NCBI RefSeq assembly: GCF_029869925.1
Contig: NZ_CP118605.1
Coordinates: 2,490,501 to 2,554,500, forward strand
Direction: 5' to 3'
Origin: Microbulbifer bruguierae
Lineage (GTDB): Bacteria; Pseudomonadota; Gammaproteobacteria; Pseudomonadales; Cellvibrionaceae
Length of the DNA stretch: 64,000 nucleotides
The notes under the pieces: model-generated
What the model was told of the DNA's origin: nothing
Seen by the model: the letters and a program-made list of their open reading frames with translations, nothing else
Databases searched by the model: none
Position numbers and translations under genes: made by a program
In this document: piece after piece, positions 45,359-55,500 of the stretch
Layout: each line of letters starts with the position of its first letter
How positions within the stretch are numbered: position 1 is the first letter of the stretch

Positions 45359-46159
45359 ATGGCACTCACACGCAATTTCTACCGCCGCAGTGCGCAGCAG
45401 CGCAGCCAGCAGAGCGTCACTTTCAGTGATGTGCGCAAACGCTTTGATTTCCGCTCCATCAGCATTGGTCGCTGGGTCACTGAGGCCGAGCGGGATCGCG
45501 CGGCAGGGCTGTTTTACGACGCGCTGGTAGACCTGATGACGATTCTGCAGGGACCGGAACTACTGGTGTCCCTGCGCGGCACCCTCGCATTCCAGTACGG
45601 CACCGGCGGCCGCCCCGGGGTTATGGCCCACTACGAACCCGCCAGCCGGACCTTCTCCCTGGCCAAGAATGCCGGCCCTGGCTCCATTGCTCACGAGTGG
45701 TTTCACGCCCTGGATCACTACCTCGCCGACAAGGCATTCAGTGATGTCTCTGGCCATATGTTTGCCTCCGAAGCCTGGCTGCGGGACGCCACCCCCAATC
45801 CACACCCGATCAACGACCGCCTGTTTGCCTGCTTCAGCGCGGTCATGCTGGACAAGTCCGGGGACAATCCCAGCGAGATGTTCCGCATCTCCCGGGAAGT
45901 CGACAAAGCCAATCGCTGTGTCTATTTCGCCGATCCGGCGGAAATGTGCGCGCGCGCGTTCGAGGCATTCGTGCAGGATGCCAGTATCAGCAACAACTTT
46001 CTGGTGGCGGGCACCAAGGCCAGCGACGAGGCGAAACTCGGGCTCTATCCCACCGGCGCCCATCGCCAGCGCATCAACTGCGCTTTCGCTGAATACTTTG
46101 CCTGCCTGGGCAGATCCCTGCGCGCAAACCTACAGCGCGAACGTGAAACATCCGGCTGA
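45359..46159 (+). CDS. CLCA_X-like putative zinc metalloprotein
   Basis: A 266-residue protein. The core is PGSIAHEWFHALDHYLADKA, with an HExxH zinc site (H112, E113, H116) followed by D119-H120. Later AEMCARAFEAFVQD and a C-terminal AFAEYFACLG complete the pattern. I recognise it as the protein often annotated CLCA_X next to the FAN1-like nuclease and helicase; it also resembles polyvalent-protein metallopeptidase domains. Role unknown; association with DNA repair is by neighbourhood only. It starts 57 bases after the helicase stop, behind a T-rich spacer. No signal peptide. Confidence 0.8.
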   Translation: MALTRNFYRRSAQQRSQQSVTFSDVRKRFDFRSISIGRWVTEAERDRAAGLFYDALVDLMTILQGPELLVSLRGTLAFQYGTGGRPGVMAHYEPASRTFSLAKNAGPGSIAHEWFHALDHYLADKAFSDVSGHMFASEAWLRDATPNPHPINDRLFACFSAVMLDKSGDNPSEMFRISREVDKANRCVYFADPAEMCARAFEAFVQDASISNNFLVAGTKASDEAKLGLYPTGAHRQRINCAFAEYFACLGRSLRANLQRERETSG

Positions 46160-46355
46160 ATACGCCATCCGGCACATTCCCGAGGTTTGTCGCGCGCGCG
46201 ACGCCGAATACAACTCGCCGGTTTTTCCCTGTGTTAGCATCCGTTCACTCTGCGTCGCGGCGGGAGCGCATTTCCAGCGTTCTATTTCACCACGTCATTG
46301 CAGAACTTCATTCCAGCAGTTTATTCCAGAACAAAAGGGAGAACCCTCACCCACC

Positions 46356-49301
46356 ATGTACCGGACAAAATTCACGCTTATCATTACCGCCCTGCTGCTT
46401 GTGGCCTGTGGCAAGGACCCGGCCGCACCCTCGGCGCAGTCGGCCCCGGACACACTGCCGGAGGGAGTCACCCTGGTGGAAGCCTTTGACGGTGACGGCG
46501 CGGAGATCGCCATCCCCTACAGCAAGTACCGCCTGAACAACGGCCTTACCGTGGTGCTGCACGAGGACCGCTCGGATCCGCTGGTACATGTGGATGTGAC
46601 CTACCATGTGGGCTCCAGCCGCGAGGATGCGGGCCGCTCCGGCTTTGCGCATTTCTTTGAGCACATGATGTTCCAGGGCTCGGTGAACGTTGCCGACGAG
46701 GAACACTTCAAGATCATTCAGGAATCCGGCGGTACCCTCAACGGCACCACCAATACCGACCGCACCAACTATTTCGAGACGGTACCGGCCAACCAGCTGG
46801 AAACCGTGCTGTGGCTGGAAGCGGATCGCATGGGGGTATTCCTGGATGCGGTGACCGAGGAAAAATTCGAGGTCCAGCGCGAGACGGTGAAAAACGAGCG
46901 CGGCCAGCGGGTGGACAACCGTCCCTACGGGCGCGCCCTCGAGACTCTCGCCGCCAGTACCTACCCGGACGGCCACCCCTATTCCTGGCCGACCATCGGC
47001 TGGCTGGAAGATCTGGACCGCGCAGACCTCAATGACCTGAAGCGCTTCTTCCTGCGCTGGTACGGCCCCAACAATGCGGTGCTGACCATTGGCGGTGATA
47101 TCGATGCGGCCCAGACCCTGGCGTGGGTGGCGAAATATTTCGGCTCCATTCCCGCCGGTCCCGAGGTCGAGAACCAGCCCAAGCAACCGGCCAAACTCGA
47201 CGCCGACCGCTATGTGACCCTGGAGGACAATATCCACCTGCCGGCGCTGGCGGTGATGATCCCCACGGTTTACAGCACACACGAAGACGAGCCAGCGCTC
47301 GACGCGGCGGCGCAGATCCTCGGCCAGGGTCAGGATTCCATGCTCTACCAGAGTCTGGTGCAGACCGGTCGCGCGGTACAGGCCAGCGTTTCCCATTCCT
47401 GTCGGGAACTGGCCTGTGAAATGTGGTTTATCGTGATCCAGAATCCCGCCTCCGGCGAAACCCTGGCAGAAATGGAAAAGGCCGTGCGCGAGACCCTGAA
47501 CGCGTTCGCCAAGCGCGGGGTGAGCGAGGACGACCTGGTCAAGTTCAAGGCCGGTTATGAGTCTTCCCGGGTATTCGGTCTGCAGTCCGTCTCCGGCAAG
47601 GTATCCACCCTGGCTGCATTCGAAACCTTTACCGGCAGTCCCAAGGGCATCGACAAGGAAATCCGTGACTATCTGGCGGTCGAGACCGCCGATGTAACCC
47701 GGGTGTTCGAGCAGTACATCGCCGGCAAACCGGCAACGCTGCTGAGTGTGGTTCCCAACGGCAAACCGGAGCTGGCAGCGGCACCGCAGAACTACCAGTG
47801 GCAGCGCACCGTTCCGGAAAGCTACGGCGATGACGACAAGGCCCTGGCCCTGCGTCCGGTCAGCGACAGTTTCGATCGCAGTGTGCGTCCCACCCCGGGA
47901 GTAAACCCCCAGGTAGAGCTGCCCAGCATCTGGGACGGCAAACTGGAAAATGGCGTGCGCCTGCTGGCGGTGCAAAACGCGGAAACCCCGACGGTTACCG
48001 TGCGCGCGGTGTTCGACATCGGTCAGCGGGATGAGCCCCGTGGCAAAGCCGGCCTGACGTCCCTGTTGACCTCACTGATGGGCGAAGCCACCAGCGAGCG
48101 CAGTGCGGCGGAATTTGCCGAGGCCCTGAACCGCCTGGGTGCCTCCATCAGTATCTCTCCGGGTCAATACGAAACCACCGTTACCCTGAATGTACTGACC
48201 AAGCACCTGGACCAGGCCATGCCGCTGATGCTTGAGCGCATTCTCAAGCCCAAGTTCACCGAGGAAGATTTTGCCCGTATCAAGCAGCAGACCATCGAAG
48301 GCCTGCAACAGGACCGCAAGACCCCTCAGGGCCTGGCGACCCGCGCCCTGGGCGCCGTGATGCGCGGTCCCGAGCACCCGCTCAGCTTCCCGGTGAGCGG
48401 ACTGCCGGGCACGGTGGAAAACATCACCCTCGACGATATCAAGGGTTACTACAAGGCTCACTTCCCCGCGCACCTTGGCGGTGTCACCGTCAGCACCAGC
48501 CTGCCACACGACGCAACCATCAAGGCGCTGAATGGCCTGGCAACCCTGAAGGTGACACAGGCAGCGCGCCCCGCCATCGCATTTACCGCGCCGGCAATAA
48601 AAGAGCGCACCGTGTATATCGTCAATAAAGACGGCGCGGCCCAATCCAGCCTGCGCACCAGCCAGCACGGCCTGCCCTATGACGCCCTCGGCGACTACTA
48701 CCTCGCTTACCTGGGTAACTTCCCGCTGGGCGGTAACTTCAACAGCCGCATCAACCTGAACCTGCGTGAAGACAAGGGCTACACCTACGGTGCCCGCACC
48801 TACCTGCAGGGTGGTCCGGAAGACGGCACCTACAGCTTTGGTTCCGAAGTGAAGAAAGAAGCTACGGCAGATGCGCTCAAGGAAGTGCTGCAGGAACTGG
48901 AAGCCTACGACCGCGACGGTATGACCCAGGCGGAGTTTGACTACCTGCGCTCTGCCATTGGCCAGCAGGAAGCACTCAGCTACGAAACCCCCGGTGCCAA
49001 GCTCGGCCTGCTGAGCAACATCCTGCGCTATGACCTGCCGTTGGACTACCGCAGCCAGCAGAACGCCATTCTGCAGGAGACCGACCGCGATACCGTCAAC
49101 AAGGTGATCCGCGGCCTGCTCAATCCACAGCAACAGGCAATCGTCATCGTCGGTGATGAAGCCAGCATCCGCGGGAACATCGAGGCCCTCGGCATGCCGG
49201 TAGTGGAGCTGGATGAAGATGGTTACGTGAAAGTGAAGGAAGCGAAGGAAGCAAAGGAAGGTGAAGAAGCGGCTGCGGCCGCGGAATCTGCCGGCCGTTA
49301 A
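46356..49301 (+). CDS. M16-family zinc protease, lipoprotein
   Basis: A 981-residue protein. ATG 46356 starts a lipoprotein signal with lipobox LVAC (Cys18); frames extending further upstream run through the preceding gene and lack a signal. The first M16 domain has the inverted zinc motif HFFEHMMF (H99, E102, H103), with NNGLTVVLHEDRS before it and VQRETVKNERGQRV after it. A second, non-catalytic M16 half starts near 520 (LENGVRLLAVQNAETPTVTV). The C-terminus is a Lys/Glu/Ala-rich tail. Pitrilysin-type enzymes degrade medium peptides in a clamshell chamber; here it should sit in the periplasm, tethered to a membrane. A strong terminator follows. Confidence 0.95.
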   Translation: MYRTKFTLIITALLLVACGKDPAAPSAQSAPDTLPEGVTLVEAFDGDGAEIAIPYSKYRLNNGLTVVLHEDRSDPLVHVDVTYHVGSSREDAGRSGFAHFFEHMMFQGSVNVADEEHFKIIQESGGTLNGTTNTDRTNYFETVPANQLETVLWLEADRMGVFLDAVTEEKFEVQRETVKNERGQRVDNRPYGRALETLAASTYPDGHPYSWPTIGWLEDLDRADLNDLKRFFLRWYGPNNAVLTIGGDIDAAQTLAWVAKYFGSIPAGPEVENQPKQPAKLDADRYVTLEDNIHLPALAVMIPTVYSTHEDEPALDAAAQILGQGQDSMLYQSLVQTGRAVQASVSHSCRELACEMWFIVIQNPASGETLAEMEKAVRETLNAFAKRGVSEDDLVKFKAGYESSRVFGLQSVSGKVSTLAAFETFTGSPKGIDKEIRDYLAVETADVTRVFEQYIAGKPATLLSVVPNGKPELAAAPQNYQWQRTVPESYGDDDKALALRPVSDSFDRSVRPTPGVNPQVELPSIWDGKLENGVRLLAVQNAETPTVTVRAVFDIGQRDEPRGKAGLTSLLTSLMGEATSERSAAEFAEALNRLGASISISPGQYETTVTLNVLTKHLDQAMPLMLERILKPKFTEEDFARIKQQTIEGLQQDRKTPQGLATRALGAVMRGPEHPLSFPVSGLPGTVENITLDDIKGYYKAHFPAHLGGVTVSTSLPHDATIKALNGLATLKVTQAARPAIAFTAPAIKERTVYIVNKDGAAQSSLRTSQHGLPYDALGDYYLAYLGNFPLGGNFNSRINLNLREDKGYTYGARTYLQGGPEDGTYSFGSEVKKEATADALKEVLQELEAYDRDGMTQAEFDYLRSAIGQQEALSYETPGAKLGLLSNILRYDLPLDYRSQQNAILQETDRDTVNKVIRGLLNPQQQAIVIVGDEASIRGNIEALGMPVVELDEDGYVKVKEAKEAKEGEEAAAAAESAGR

Positions 49302-49339
49302 ACCAGGTTGGTTTACACTCTGACTTACACACCGACCAC

Positions 49340-49373
49340 AAAAAAAGGCCCGCCATTGGCGGGCCTTTTTTTT
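49340..49373. terminator. Bidirectional rho-independent terminator
   Basis: AAAAAAGGCCCGCC pairs with GGCGGGCCTTTTTT around ATT, with A- and T-runs on both sides. It serves the M16 gene on the plus strand and the dipeptidase gene on the minus strand, which ends at 49379. Confidence 0.93.
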
Positions 49374-49378
49374 GCAGA

Positions 49379-50722
49379 TTACCCCTCGGATTTTTGCAAA
49401 GACGCGGCTACCGCCTGTACCTCGCCCATCACCCGCATCAGATTACCGCTCCACAGCAGACCGATTTCTTCCTCAGTGTAATTGCGCTTGAGCAGTTCTT
49501 CGGTCACCGTCGCAGTTTCCGAGGCATCGTTCCAACCGGAAACACCACCGCCACCGTCGAAGTCAGAGCTGATACCCACATGCTCTATGCCGATCTTCTG
49601 CACCAGATAATCGATGTGATCGACAAAGTCCTGCACGTTTACCGGTGGCGTCACCGGGTCGACCTCCTTCTCGACAATAGGCGCCACCTGTGCGCGCAGC
49701 TGCATAAAGCCATGCATATATTCATGACGGGCATCGTGATCCAGCTTGGCGACTTCCGACCAGTCCAGCATTTTGAAACCGCTGCTTTGCGCTTCCCTGG
49801 CCATGATTTCAAATGCCTTGTTTTTCCAGGCATCGTATTTTTCGCCATTCAGGTACGCAGCAAAGGCAACGGTTTGCACTACACCACCGTTTTCCTTGAT
49901 CGCCATCAGTTCTTCGTCGTCCAGGTTACGACTGTGATCGTTCATCGCGCGCGCGGAAGAGTGGGAAGCAATAACCGGCGCCTTGGTCAGTTCCAGTGTC
50001 TGCATGTTCGCGAGTTTTGAGGGGTGCGACAGGTCGATAATAATTCCAACCCGGTTCATTTCCTCAACCAGTTCCCGCCCGAGATCGCTGAGACCGTTGT
50101 GCAGCCACACTCCGTCACTTTCACCGGTATTGGAATCGGCAAACTGGCTGTGGCCGTTGTGTGCCAGTGACATATAGCGCGCACCACGATCGTAGAAATC
50201 CTGCACCAGGCTGATATTGGTCCCTAGCGGATAGGCATTTTCCACCCCGATCAATGCCACCAGTTTGCCCGCGTCCGTCAGGGCTTTAACCTCTTCCGCG
50301 GTGGTCGCAAAACCGATTCGATCCGGCGCAATTTCATCGGTCAGACGATGTACCGCTTCGAATTTGGCAAGGGCGTTTGCAAGTGCAGCGGCATAGCCCT
50401 CTTCACTGAGTTCACCCTGGCCGGTGTAGACGCTAAACCAGATGGCATCCAGACCACCCTGTTCGAGCTTGGCGAGATCAACCTGGGTTTGCAGCCCCTG
50501 GGTGTAATTCACATCGTCGGTAAAATTGCTCACATCCAGATCCACGTGGGTATCCATGGTGAGCAAACGTTGATGGAATGTTTCAACGGTTTCCGGCGCT
50601 GCACTCTCAATGCTCTCAATGCTCTCGACAGTCTCAACAGCAACAGGCGCGCCATCCTCCCGCGCGCAACCGGCGAGCAGCGCGCCGGTTACACAAAGAG
50701 CAATATTCAGTTTTTTATACAT
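49379..50722 (-). CDS. M19 membrane dipeptidase, lipoprotein
   Basis: A 447-residue protein with lipobox LLAGC (Cys19). A short acidic linker with VES/IES repeats (about 28-48) leads to the M19 zinc amidohydrolase fold: LLTMDTHVDLDV (H59, D61), LIGVENAYPLG (the Glu bridging the metals), ARYMSLAHNGHSQFADS, IIIDLSHPSKLA, VIASHSSARAMNDHSRNLDD and GISSDFDGGGG. The family splits dipeptides, including D-residue-containing ones. The TonB-dependent receptor gene lies 52 bases upstream on the same strand, suggesting an import-and-hydrolysis pair. It is insulated on the other side by the terminator. Confidence 0.94.
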   Translation of the reverse strand: MYKKLNIALCVTGALLAGCAREDGAPVAVETVESIESIESAAPETVETFHQRLLTMDTHVDLDVSNFTDDVNYTQGLQTQVDLAKLEQGGLDAIWFSVYTGQGELSEEGYAAALANALAKFEAVHRLTDEIAPDRIGFATTAEEVKALTDAGKLVALIGVENAYPLGTNISLVQDFYDRGARYMSLAHNGHSQFADSNTGESDGVWLHNGLSDLGRELVEEMNRVGIIIDLSHPSKLANMQTLELTKAPVIASHSSARAMNDHSRNLDDEELMAIKENGGVVQTVAFAAYLNGEKYDAWKNKAFEIMAREAQSSGFKMLDWSEVAKLDHDARHEYMHGFMQLRAQVAPIVEKEVDPVTPPVNVQDFVDHIDYLVQKIGIEHVGISSDFDGGGGVSGWNDASETATVTEELLKRNYTEEEIGLLWSGNLMRVMGEVQAVAASLQKSEG

Positions 50723-50758
50723 AATTTTTCCGTTTGCAAACTTCGCTTAATAACTGGC

Positions 50759-50784
50759 TTTTAGAAACCAGCTTTTAGAAACTA
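50759..50784. repeat. 12-bp direct repeat across the receptor stop codon
   Basis: GCTTTTAGAAAC occurs at 50759-50770 and again at 50773-50784 (period 14). The second copy contains the receptor stop codon and last codons. A small tandem duplication, probably slippage, with no effect on the protein. Confidence 0.6.
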
Positions 50785-53096
50785 TAAGTCACCGTGCCCT
50801 GGAAAGTGCGTGGACTCAGCGGACGGTAGTAAGGGGAGCCCGCATACACGAATGACATCACCTGAGTATCAAATACGTTATCCAGGTTCAAACGCAGATT
50901 TGCGTTGTTCAAGCCAATTGCCTCTCCGCTGAAATCCACATAGGCACTGGCCACGGTGTAATCATCCATCTCGAACATCTCGGCGTAATCCGCGTAGCGT
51001 TTGCCGGTATATTTGAGCGAGAAGTTGGCAACCGCCCAATCGGTGGGTTCCCAGGTGACGCCGCCGGTCAGCAGCCATTCCGGACTGTCCGCCAATTTAC
51101 TGCCGGCCGGATTGTTGCCAAAGCCATCGGACAGCTCGGCGCTGTTATAGCTCACGTTCGCGTTGAAGTAGACGGAATCTTTAAATACTGCTGGCATATA
51201 CACACCGGACAGCTCCACACCCCATGCGGTGGTTTCGCCGACGTTGGTATAGAAAGCTTCGGGCTCGCCGGTGGCCGGGTTCAGTACGTTACCCGCGACC
51301 AGTCGATTGTCGAAACTGGTGTAATACATGGACACGGCACCGTTATAGTGCGGGCGACTGGTGCGGTAACCGATTTCAATATTTTCCGCTGTCTCCCCTT
51401 TCGGCGCCGGGGCCTCAAAGCTGGTGGCAATAGAGAAAATATCGTCCGCGCCTTTCGGCAGGGCGAAGTTTTCGGAAATGGAGCCAAACACCTGATCGGT
51501 ATCATTCAGGTTATACACCGCACCAACCATGGGCATGAAGTTGTCGGAATATTTGGCACCCACAGACTGCGGGCCGTAACCCGGCATGCCGCCAATTTCA
51601 TAGTCGGCGTAGTCCCGGTAACCCTCGAGCGCATAATCGACAGTGAGCGATTTCGCTCCAACCTCGACATTCAGCCGCTCGTCCATCAGTGCAATACTAT
51701 CTTTTACATAGAACTGCATGGTTTCCCGGGTACTGGTGTAATTTCTACGGTAATAGGCCACCTCATCCCAGATCACCTTGCCATCGGCACTGCCATCGGT
51801 TTTGTTGTAACGCAACTGCGAGCGGTTGTAGGTTTCATCCTCAAACCAGCCACCGAATTGCAGCTTGTGGTCGCCGAGCTGCCACTCGATTCCAGTGACC
51901 AGACCCTGGCGCTCACCGCCCACACCGGAGTAACCAAACTGTACGCCGCGCGGATGTACTACATCCAGACCAGCCGCCGCCTGACGCTCATAAATCGACA
52001 GCGAGTTGCCGTAGCTGTCCGGTGATACTCCGTAGCCGTCTTTGTCTTCGAAATACAAAGTAGAATTCAGGTAGACATCCGCAGTAAGGTCGGTGGCGAG
52101 AGAAACTGTATAGAGTTTGTCGTCGCGGATATTGACGCGGTCTTCATAGTAAAGTGTACAGTTGCTGCCGGTGTTGACCGGAGTGAAGTCCTGATCGTCG
52201 ATGCTGCCATCGCCATTAAAGTCGTAGACCCCAGGCATCGGATTATTACAGCCTGCGGGTAGTTCGCTGAGGTAGGCGTAGTAGTAGTCCGCGTCAAACG
52301 TACTTTCGGTACCTGACGGTGAGTCATAATCGTAAAAGTCGTTGCTGATGAAGCTGGCCTGGACATAGGTGTCTTCGTCAAATTCGTATCTTGCTTTACT
52401 TTCGATATGCTCGCGGTCAATGGTGCCTGGACCACGCCAGAGATCACTGTCGGTTTTTGAGCGACTGACATAGGCAGAAAAGCCATTGATGTCACCGGTC
52501 TCAAGACGGACAAAACTCCGCAGCAGATTATCATCACCGGAAGTCAGTGAGACAAAGGCACCCGCCTGATCAGAGGGTTCGATGGAGTTGTAGGAAACAA
52601 TGGGGCCGAGTGATGTATAACTGGGCATGGAAACGTCCCCCGCACCAGGAGAGGCCAGCACGGATCCCAGATTTTCATTGTCGACATAGCGGAAAATCGG
52701 GCTGCCGCCGAAGGCATCCGAACGCCCCATAGGTACGCCATCCAGGACAAAGCCGACCTGGGCAAGGCTGAACGCCCGCACCTGTACCGAGTTGCCGAAT
52801 TCATACAACCCCAGAGCACCATCGGTCTGCACGTTGAAGCCCGGCAGGCTCTCGAGCATTTTCAATCCGGAGATACCGGCCGGAGCGGAGAGCAGCTCGT
52901 CGCGGGTCACACCGACGGTATTGCTGACTTTGTCTTCACCGATCGCGAGGTCGGCCTGGGACGTGCGCTTGGCCTGCACCACCACCTCTTCCATTTGTCC
53001 CGACTCAGCGGCTTGCTCTGCCGCGATGGTTGGAAATGCGGTTAGCGCTCCGGAAATTGCCAGTAAATACGCAGCCGATTTTGTGTTGCTCGCCAT
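50775..53096 (-). CDS. TonB-dependent receptor
   Basis: A 773-residue receptor. ATG 53096 is preferred over an in-frame start at 53189 because GGGGAAGGG precedes it and a signal peptide follows (MASNTKSAAYLLAISGALTA). The TonB-box-like MEEVVVQAKRTSQADLAIGE is at about 35-54. The plug is atypical: VQVRAFSLAQVGFVLDGVPM replaces the common IRG motif, and no RGPQGTLFG is present. The protein ends with a C-terminal Phe (VTYSF). This is a different subfamily from the three other receptors in the window. Downstream, in the same orientation, is the M19 dipeptidase, so a peptide-like ligand is an attractive guess. Confidence 0.92.
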   Translation of the reverse strand: MASNTKSAAYLLAISGALTAFPTIAAEQAAESGQMEEVVVQAKRTSQADLAIGEDKVSNTVGVTRDELLSAPAGISGLKMLESLPGFNVQTDGALGLYEFGNSVQVRAFSLAQVGFVLDGVPMGRSDAFGGSPIFRYVDNENLGSVLASPGAGDVSMPSYTSLGPIVSYNSIEPSDQAGAFVSLTSGDDNLLRSFVRLETGDINGFSAYVSRSKTDSDLWRGPGTIDREHIESKARYEFDEDTYVQASFISNDFYDYDSPSGTESTFDADYYYAYLSELPAGCNNPMPGVYDFNGDGSIDDQDFTPVNTGSNCTLYYEDRVNIRDDKLYTVSLATDLTADVYLNSTLYFEDKDGYGVSPDSYGNSLSIYERQAAAGLDVVHPRGVQFGYSGVGGERQGLVTGIEWQLGDHKLQFGGWFEDETYNRSQLRYNKTDGSADGKVIWDEVAYYRRNYTSTRETMQFYVKDSIALMDERLNVEVGAKSLTVDYALEGYRDYADYEIGGMPGYGPQSVGAKYSDNFMPMVGAVYNLNDTDQVFGSISENFALPKGADDIFSIATSFEAPAPKGETAENIEIGYRTSRPHYNGAVSMYYTSFDNRLVAGNVLNPATGEPEAFYTNVGETTAWGVELSGVYMPAVFKDSVYFNANVSYNSAELSDGFGNNPAGSKLADSPEWLLTGGVTWEPTDWAVANFSLKYTGKRYADYAEMFEMDDYTVASAYVDFSGEAIGLNNANLRLNLDNVFDTQVMSFVYAGSPYYRPLSPRTFQGTVTYSF

Positions 53097-53308
53097 ATGC
53101 CCTTCCCCACTCAGGTAATAAATAGTTGCTGCGGCGATACGCAGCATCCCGTCGGCAGGACAATCTGTAGCAGCATTCTGTACAAGCATTGCTTCCCGGC
53201 GAGGGGACTACAGTGGAAACAGCAACATGTGTGCCACCAGTTCGGCGACATGGAAACGTGGGAGGCGATTGTGCGATAAAGCGAAGCAATACTTCGTTGA
53301 GATGAATA

Positions 53309-53331
53309 CGCCCCGGTGTTTTACCGGGGCG
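53309..53331 (-). terminator. Hairpin downstream of DUF885 gene
   Basis: CGCCCCGGT (53309-53317) pairs perfectly with ACCGGGGCG (53323-53331) around a 5-base loop, about 22 bases past the DUF885 stop on the minus strand. No good T-run follows, and a second small hairpin (CGAAG...CTTCG) lies at 53282-53296. Confidence 0.5.
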
Positions 53332-53352
53332 GAGGTTCCAGGGGCAGGTGTG

Positions 53353-55131
53353 TCAGTTTTTCTGGTTGCGGATAAAACGATGTATTTGTAGTTCAAGCAT
53401 CGACAGAGGCAATGCACCATTGGCGAGCAACGCATCGTGGAACTTGCGCAGGTCGAAATTATTGCCCAGCTGTTTTTCCGCCATTGACCGCAGCTCGCGG
53501 ATTTTGATTTCCCCCATTTTGTACGACAGCGCCTGCCCCGGCCACGAGATATAGCGATCCACTTCTGCACGCACGTTGGCCTGGGACAGGGATGTATTGT
53601 CGGCGAGGAAATCCAATGCCTGCTGCCGGGTCCAGCCCTGGGAGTGGATACCGGTGTCGATTACCAGGCGACAAGCCCGCCACATTTCGTAGCTGAGTCG
53701 GCCGAAGTCCTGGTGCGGAGTTTCATACACCCCCATTTCAGTACCGAGGCGCTCGGAATACAGCCCCCAGCCTTCGCCATAAGCACTGAGGTAGAGGTTA
53801 CGGCGGAACTTGGGCACATTTTCCAGCTCCAGCGAAAGCGCACCTTGCAGGTGGTGGCCGGGGACCGCTTCATGAAGGGTCAGCGCCACTAGCTCGTATA
53901 GCGGGCGCTGGTCCAGTGCGTAGGTATTAAGCCAGTAAGCACCACCGCGGGTACCACCAATGGCTGCCGGATTGTAGGACGCGGTGGTGTAGTTGGGAGC
54001 GATTTCGTCCGGCACCGGCACCACACCATAGGGCAGGCGCGGCAGCTTGCCGAAGAATTCCGGCAGGCGGTAGTCAATGCGTTTGGCAATGTAGGATGCT
54101 TCCTTCAGCAGCTCTCTGGGAGTCTTGGCATAGAACTGCGGATCGGTGCGCAGGAACTCGGTGAATTCCTCAAAACTGCCATCAAATCCGGACTCGCCAA
54201 TCAGCTGGTTCATTTCTTCGCGAATGCGCTTTACTTCCGCGAGGCCGATTTTGTGAATGTCTTCCGGCGCCATGTACTGGGTGACATAGGTGCGGATCGT
54301 ATGGCGGTAGTAGTCCTTGCCACCGGGCAGGTCTTCCGCCGCCAGGGATTCACTCGCTGCGCTCAAGTAGTCCCCTTCGAGGAAGGTCGCCACGCGCTCG
54401 AAGGCTGGAATGGCATGCTCCTTGATCGCCGCGGCACCGGCCTTTTGCAGACGCCGTTTATCGGTCGAGGAGAAGTTTTCCGGAAGGTTTTGGAACGGCT
54501 CGTACAGGCTGCTCTTTGTGGGGTCGTCATAGACCTGGGCGCGCACCGTGGGTGCGATGCCCTCCACCACGATCTTGGGCAGCACGAAGCCATCCTTTAT
54601 ACCCACGCGCATGTTGGCCAGGTTCTCATCGAAGTAACGACCGAAATCCTTGATGCGCTTGATGTAGTCTTCGTAGTCGGACACTTTTGGCATATTGAGG
54701 CCACTGCTGGCGTCCAGGGCTGCACTCCAGAAGCTGTAAAAAGTATTGACCGGAATACGGTCCAGATACAGTTCATTGCCCTCAATCGAGTTGGTCAGCA
54801 CCCAGGTCAGCAGGTCCTTGTTGACCCGCTCGGCTTCCTCCAGCTGTTTGCTGTCGATCTTCTTCAGGCGCGCCACAAACGCCTTTTCCGCCTGCAGGCG
54901 GCGGGCACGATCCTTTTCAGAAACGCCGGGCAGGCGATCACTGTAGCCCTTTTCACCCATGCGGCTGGCGGTAATGGGGTCTTCACGCAGACTGTATTGC
55001 CAGTGGTCATCAATGATGGACTGCAACTGCTCGGCGGCGGTCGCCGCCTGCGCTGCGGGCGCGACGAGCGCGGCGATTACGATAAGAAATGACAGCAGCC
55101 GCAGCGGCTGCGCCCGGGACAGTCGGAACAT
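53353..55131 (-). CDS. DUF885 metallopeptidase-like exported protein
   Basis: A 592-residue protein with a signal peptide (about 1-29, ends AAQA-ATA). The DUF885 zinc site HEAVPGHHLQ is at 420-429 (H420, E421, H426 and neighbours), and AYGEGWGLYSERL lies about 35 residues later, giving the third ligand as in gluzincin-like enzymes. Earlier blocks such as YDDPTKSSLYEPFQNLP and LPYGVVPVPDEIAP are typical of the family. DUF885 proteins are predicted carboxypeptidase-like enzymes. It lies upstream of the receptor on the same strand but a hairpin separates them. It is divergent from the TldD cluster. Confidence 0.93.
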   Translation of the reverse strand: MFRLSRAQPLRLLSFLIVIAALVAPAAQAATAAEQLQSIIDDHWQYSLREDPITASRMGEKGYSDRLPGVSEKDRARRLQAEKAFVARLKKIDSKQLEEAERVNKDLLTWVLTNSIEGNELYLDRIPVNTFYSFWSAALDASSGLNMPKVSDYEDYIKRIKDFGRYFDENLANMRVGIKDGFVLPKIVVEGIAPTVRAQVYDDPTKSSLYEPFQNLPENFSSTDKRRLQKAGAAAIKEHAIPAFERVATFLEGDYLSAASESLAAEDLPGGKDYYRHTIRTYVTQYMAPEDIHKIGLAEVKRIREEMNQLIGESGFDGSFEEFTEFLRTDPQFYAKTPRELLKEASYIAKRIDYRLPEFFGKLPRLPYGVVPVPDEIAPNYTTASYNPAAIGGTRGGAYWLNTYALDQRPLYELVALTLHEAVPGHHLQGALSLELENVPKFRRNLYLSAYGEGWGLYSERLGTEMGVYETPHQDFGRLSYEMWRACRLVIDTGIHSQGWTRQQALDFLADNTSLSQANVRAEVDRYISWPGQALSYKMGEIKIRELRSMAEKQLGNNFDLRKFHDALLANGALPLSMLELQIHRFIRNQKN

Positions 55132-55500
55132 GGTGGATCTCTCCGATGTGCTTTTATTGCGAATGGTACTTTTGCGCGCAACTTTACCATGGCCGCTATC
55201 GGAAAAGAGGCCGCGGGCGCATCATCAGGGCTAAACGACGGCTGCTGTCGACCAGACGGGCCGGTGTAGTGAAATATCCTGCTTATCGACCGATTCTCGC
55301 CACATGCACCAAGCGGGTGCCCGGTAACCATTCAGCCTCGCCATGCTTCCATTCAACGACTCATTGCTTTACAAAAGAGCCGCAACGCGATTTCCTGTGG
55401 GGCTGGACCGCTGTGATCCAGCGGATATAAAAATAAACAGACATCCCGCCACAACGCCGTATCACAGCGGCATGCATGGTGTGGGTGCGCGGGGAGGACC
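55132..55500. other. Divergent intergenic region DUF885 / tldD
   Basis: About 370 bases without a credible gene. The strong ribosome-binding site GGGGAGGA (55491-55498) of the first tldD is at the right end. Promoters for both directions should lie here, but I could not assign one with confidence. Confidence 0.55.

Noticed and set aside
46347..47975. A 542-codon open frame antisense to the M16 protease
   Set aside because: Shadow of a clear two-domain M16 protein with zinc motif.
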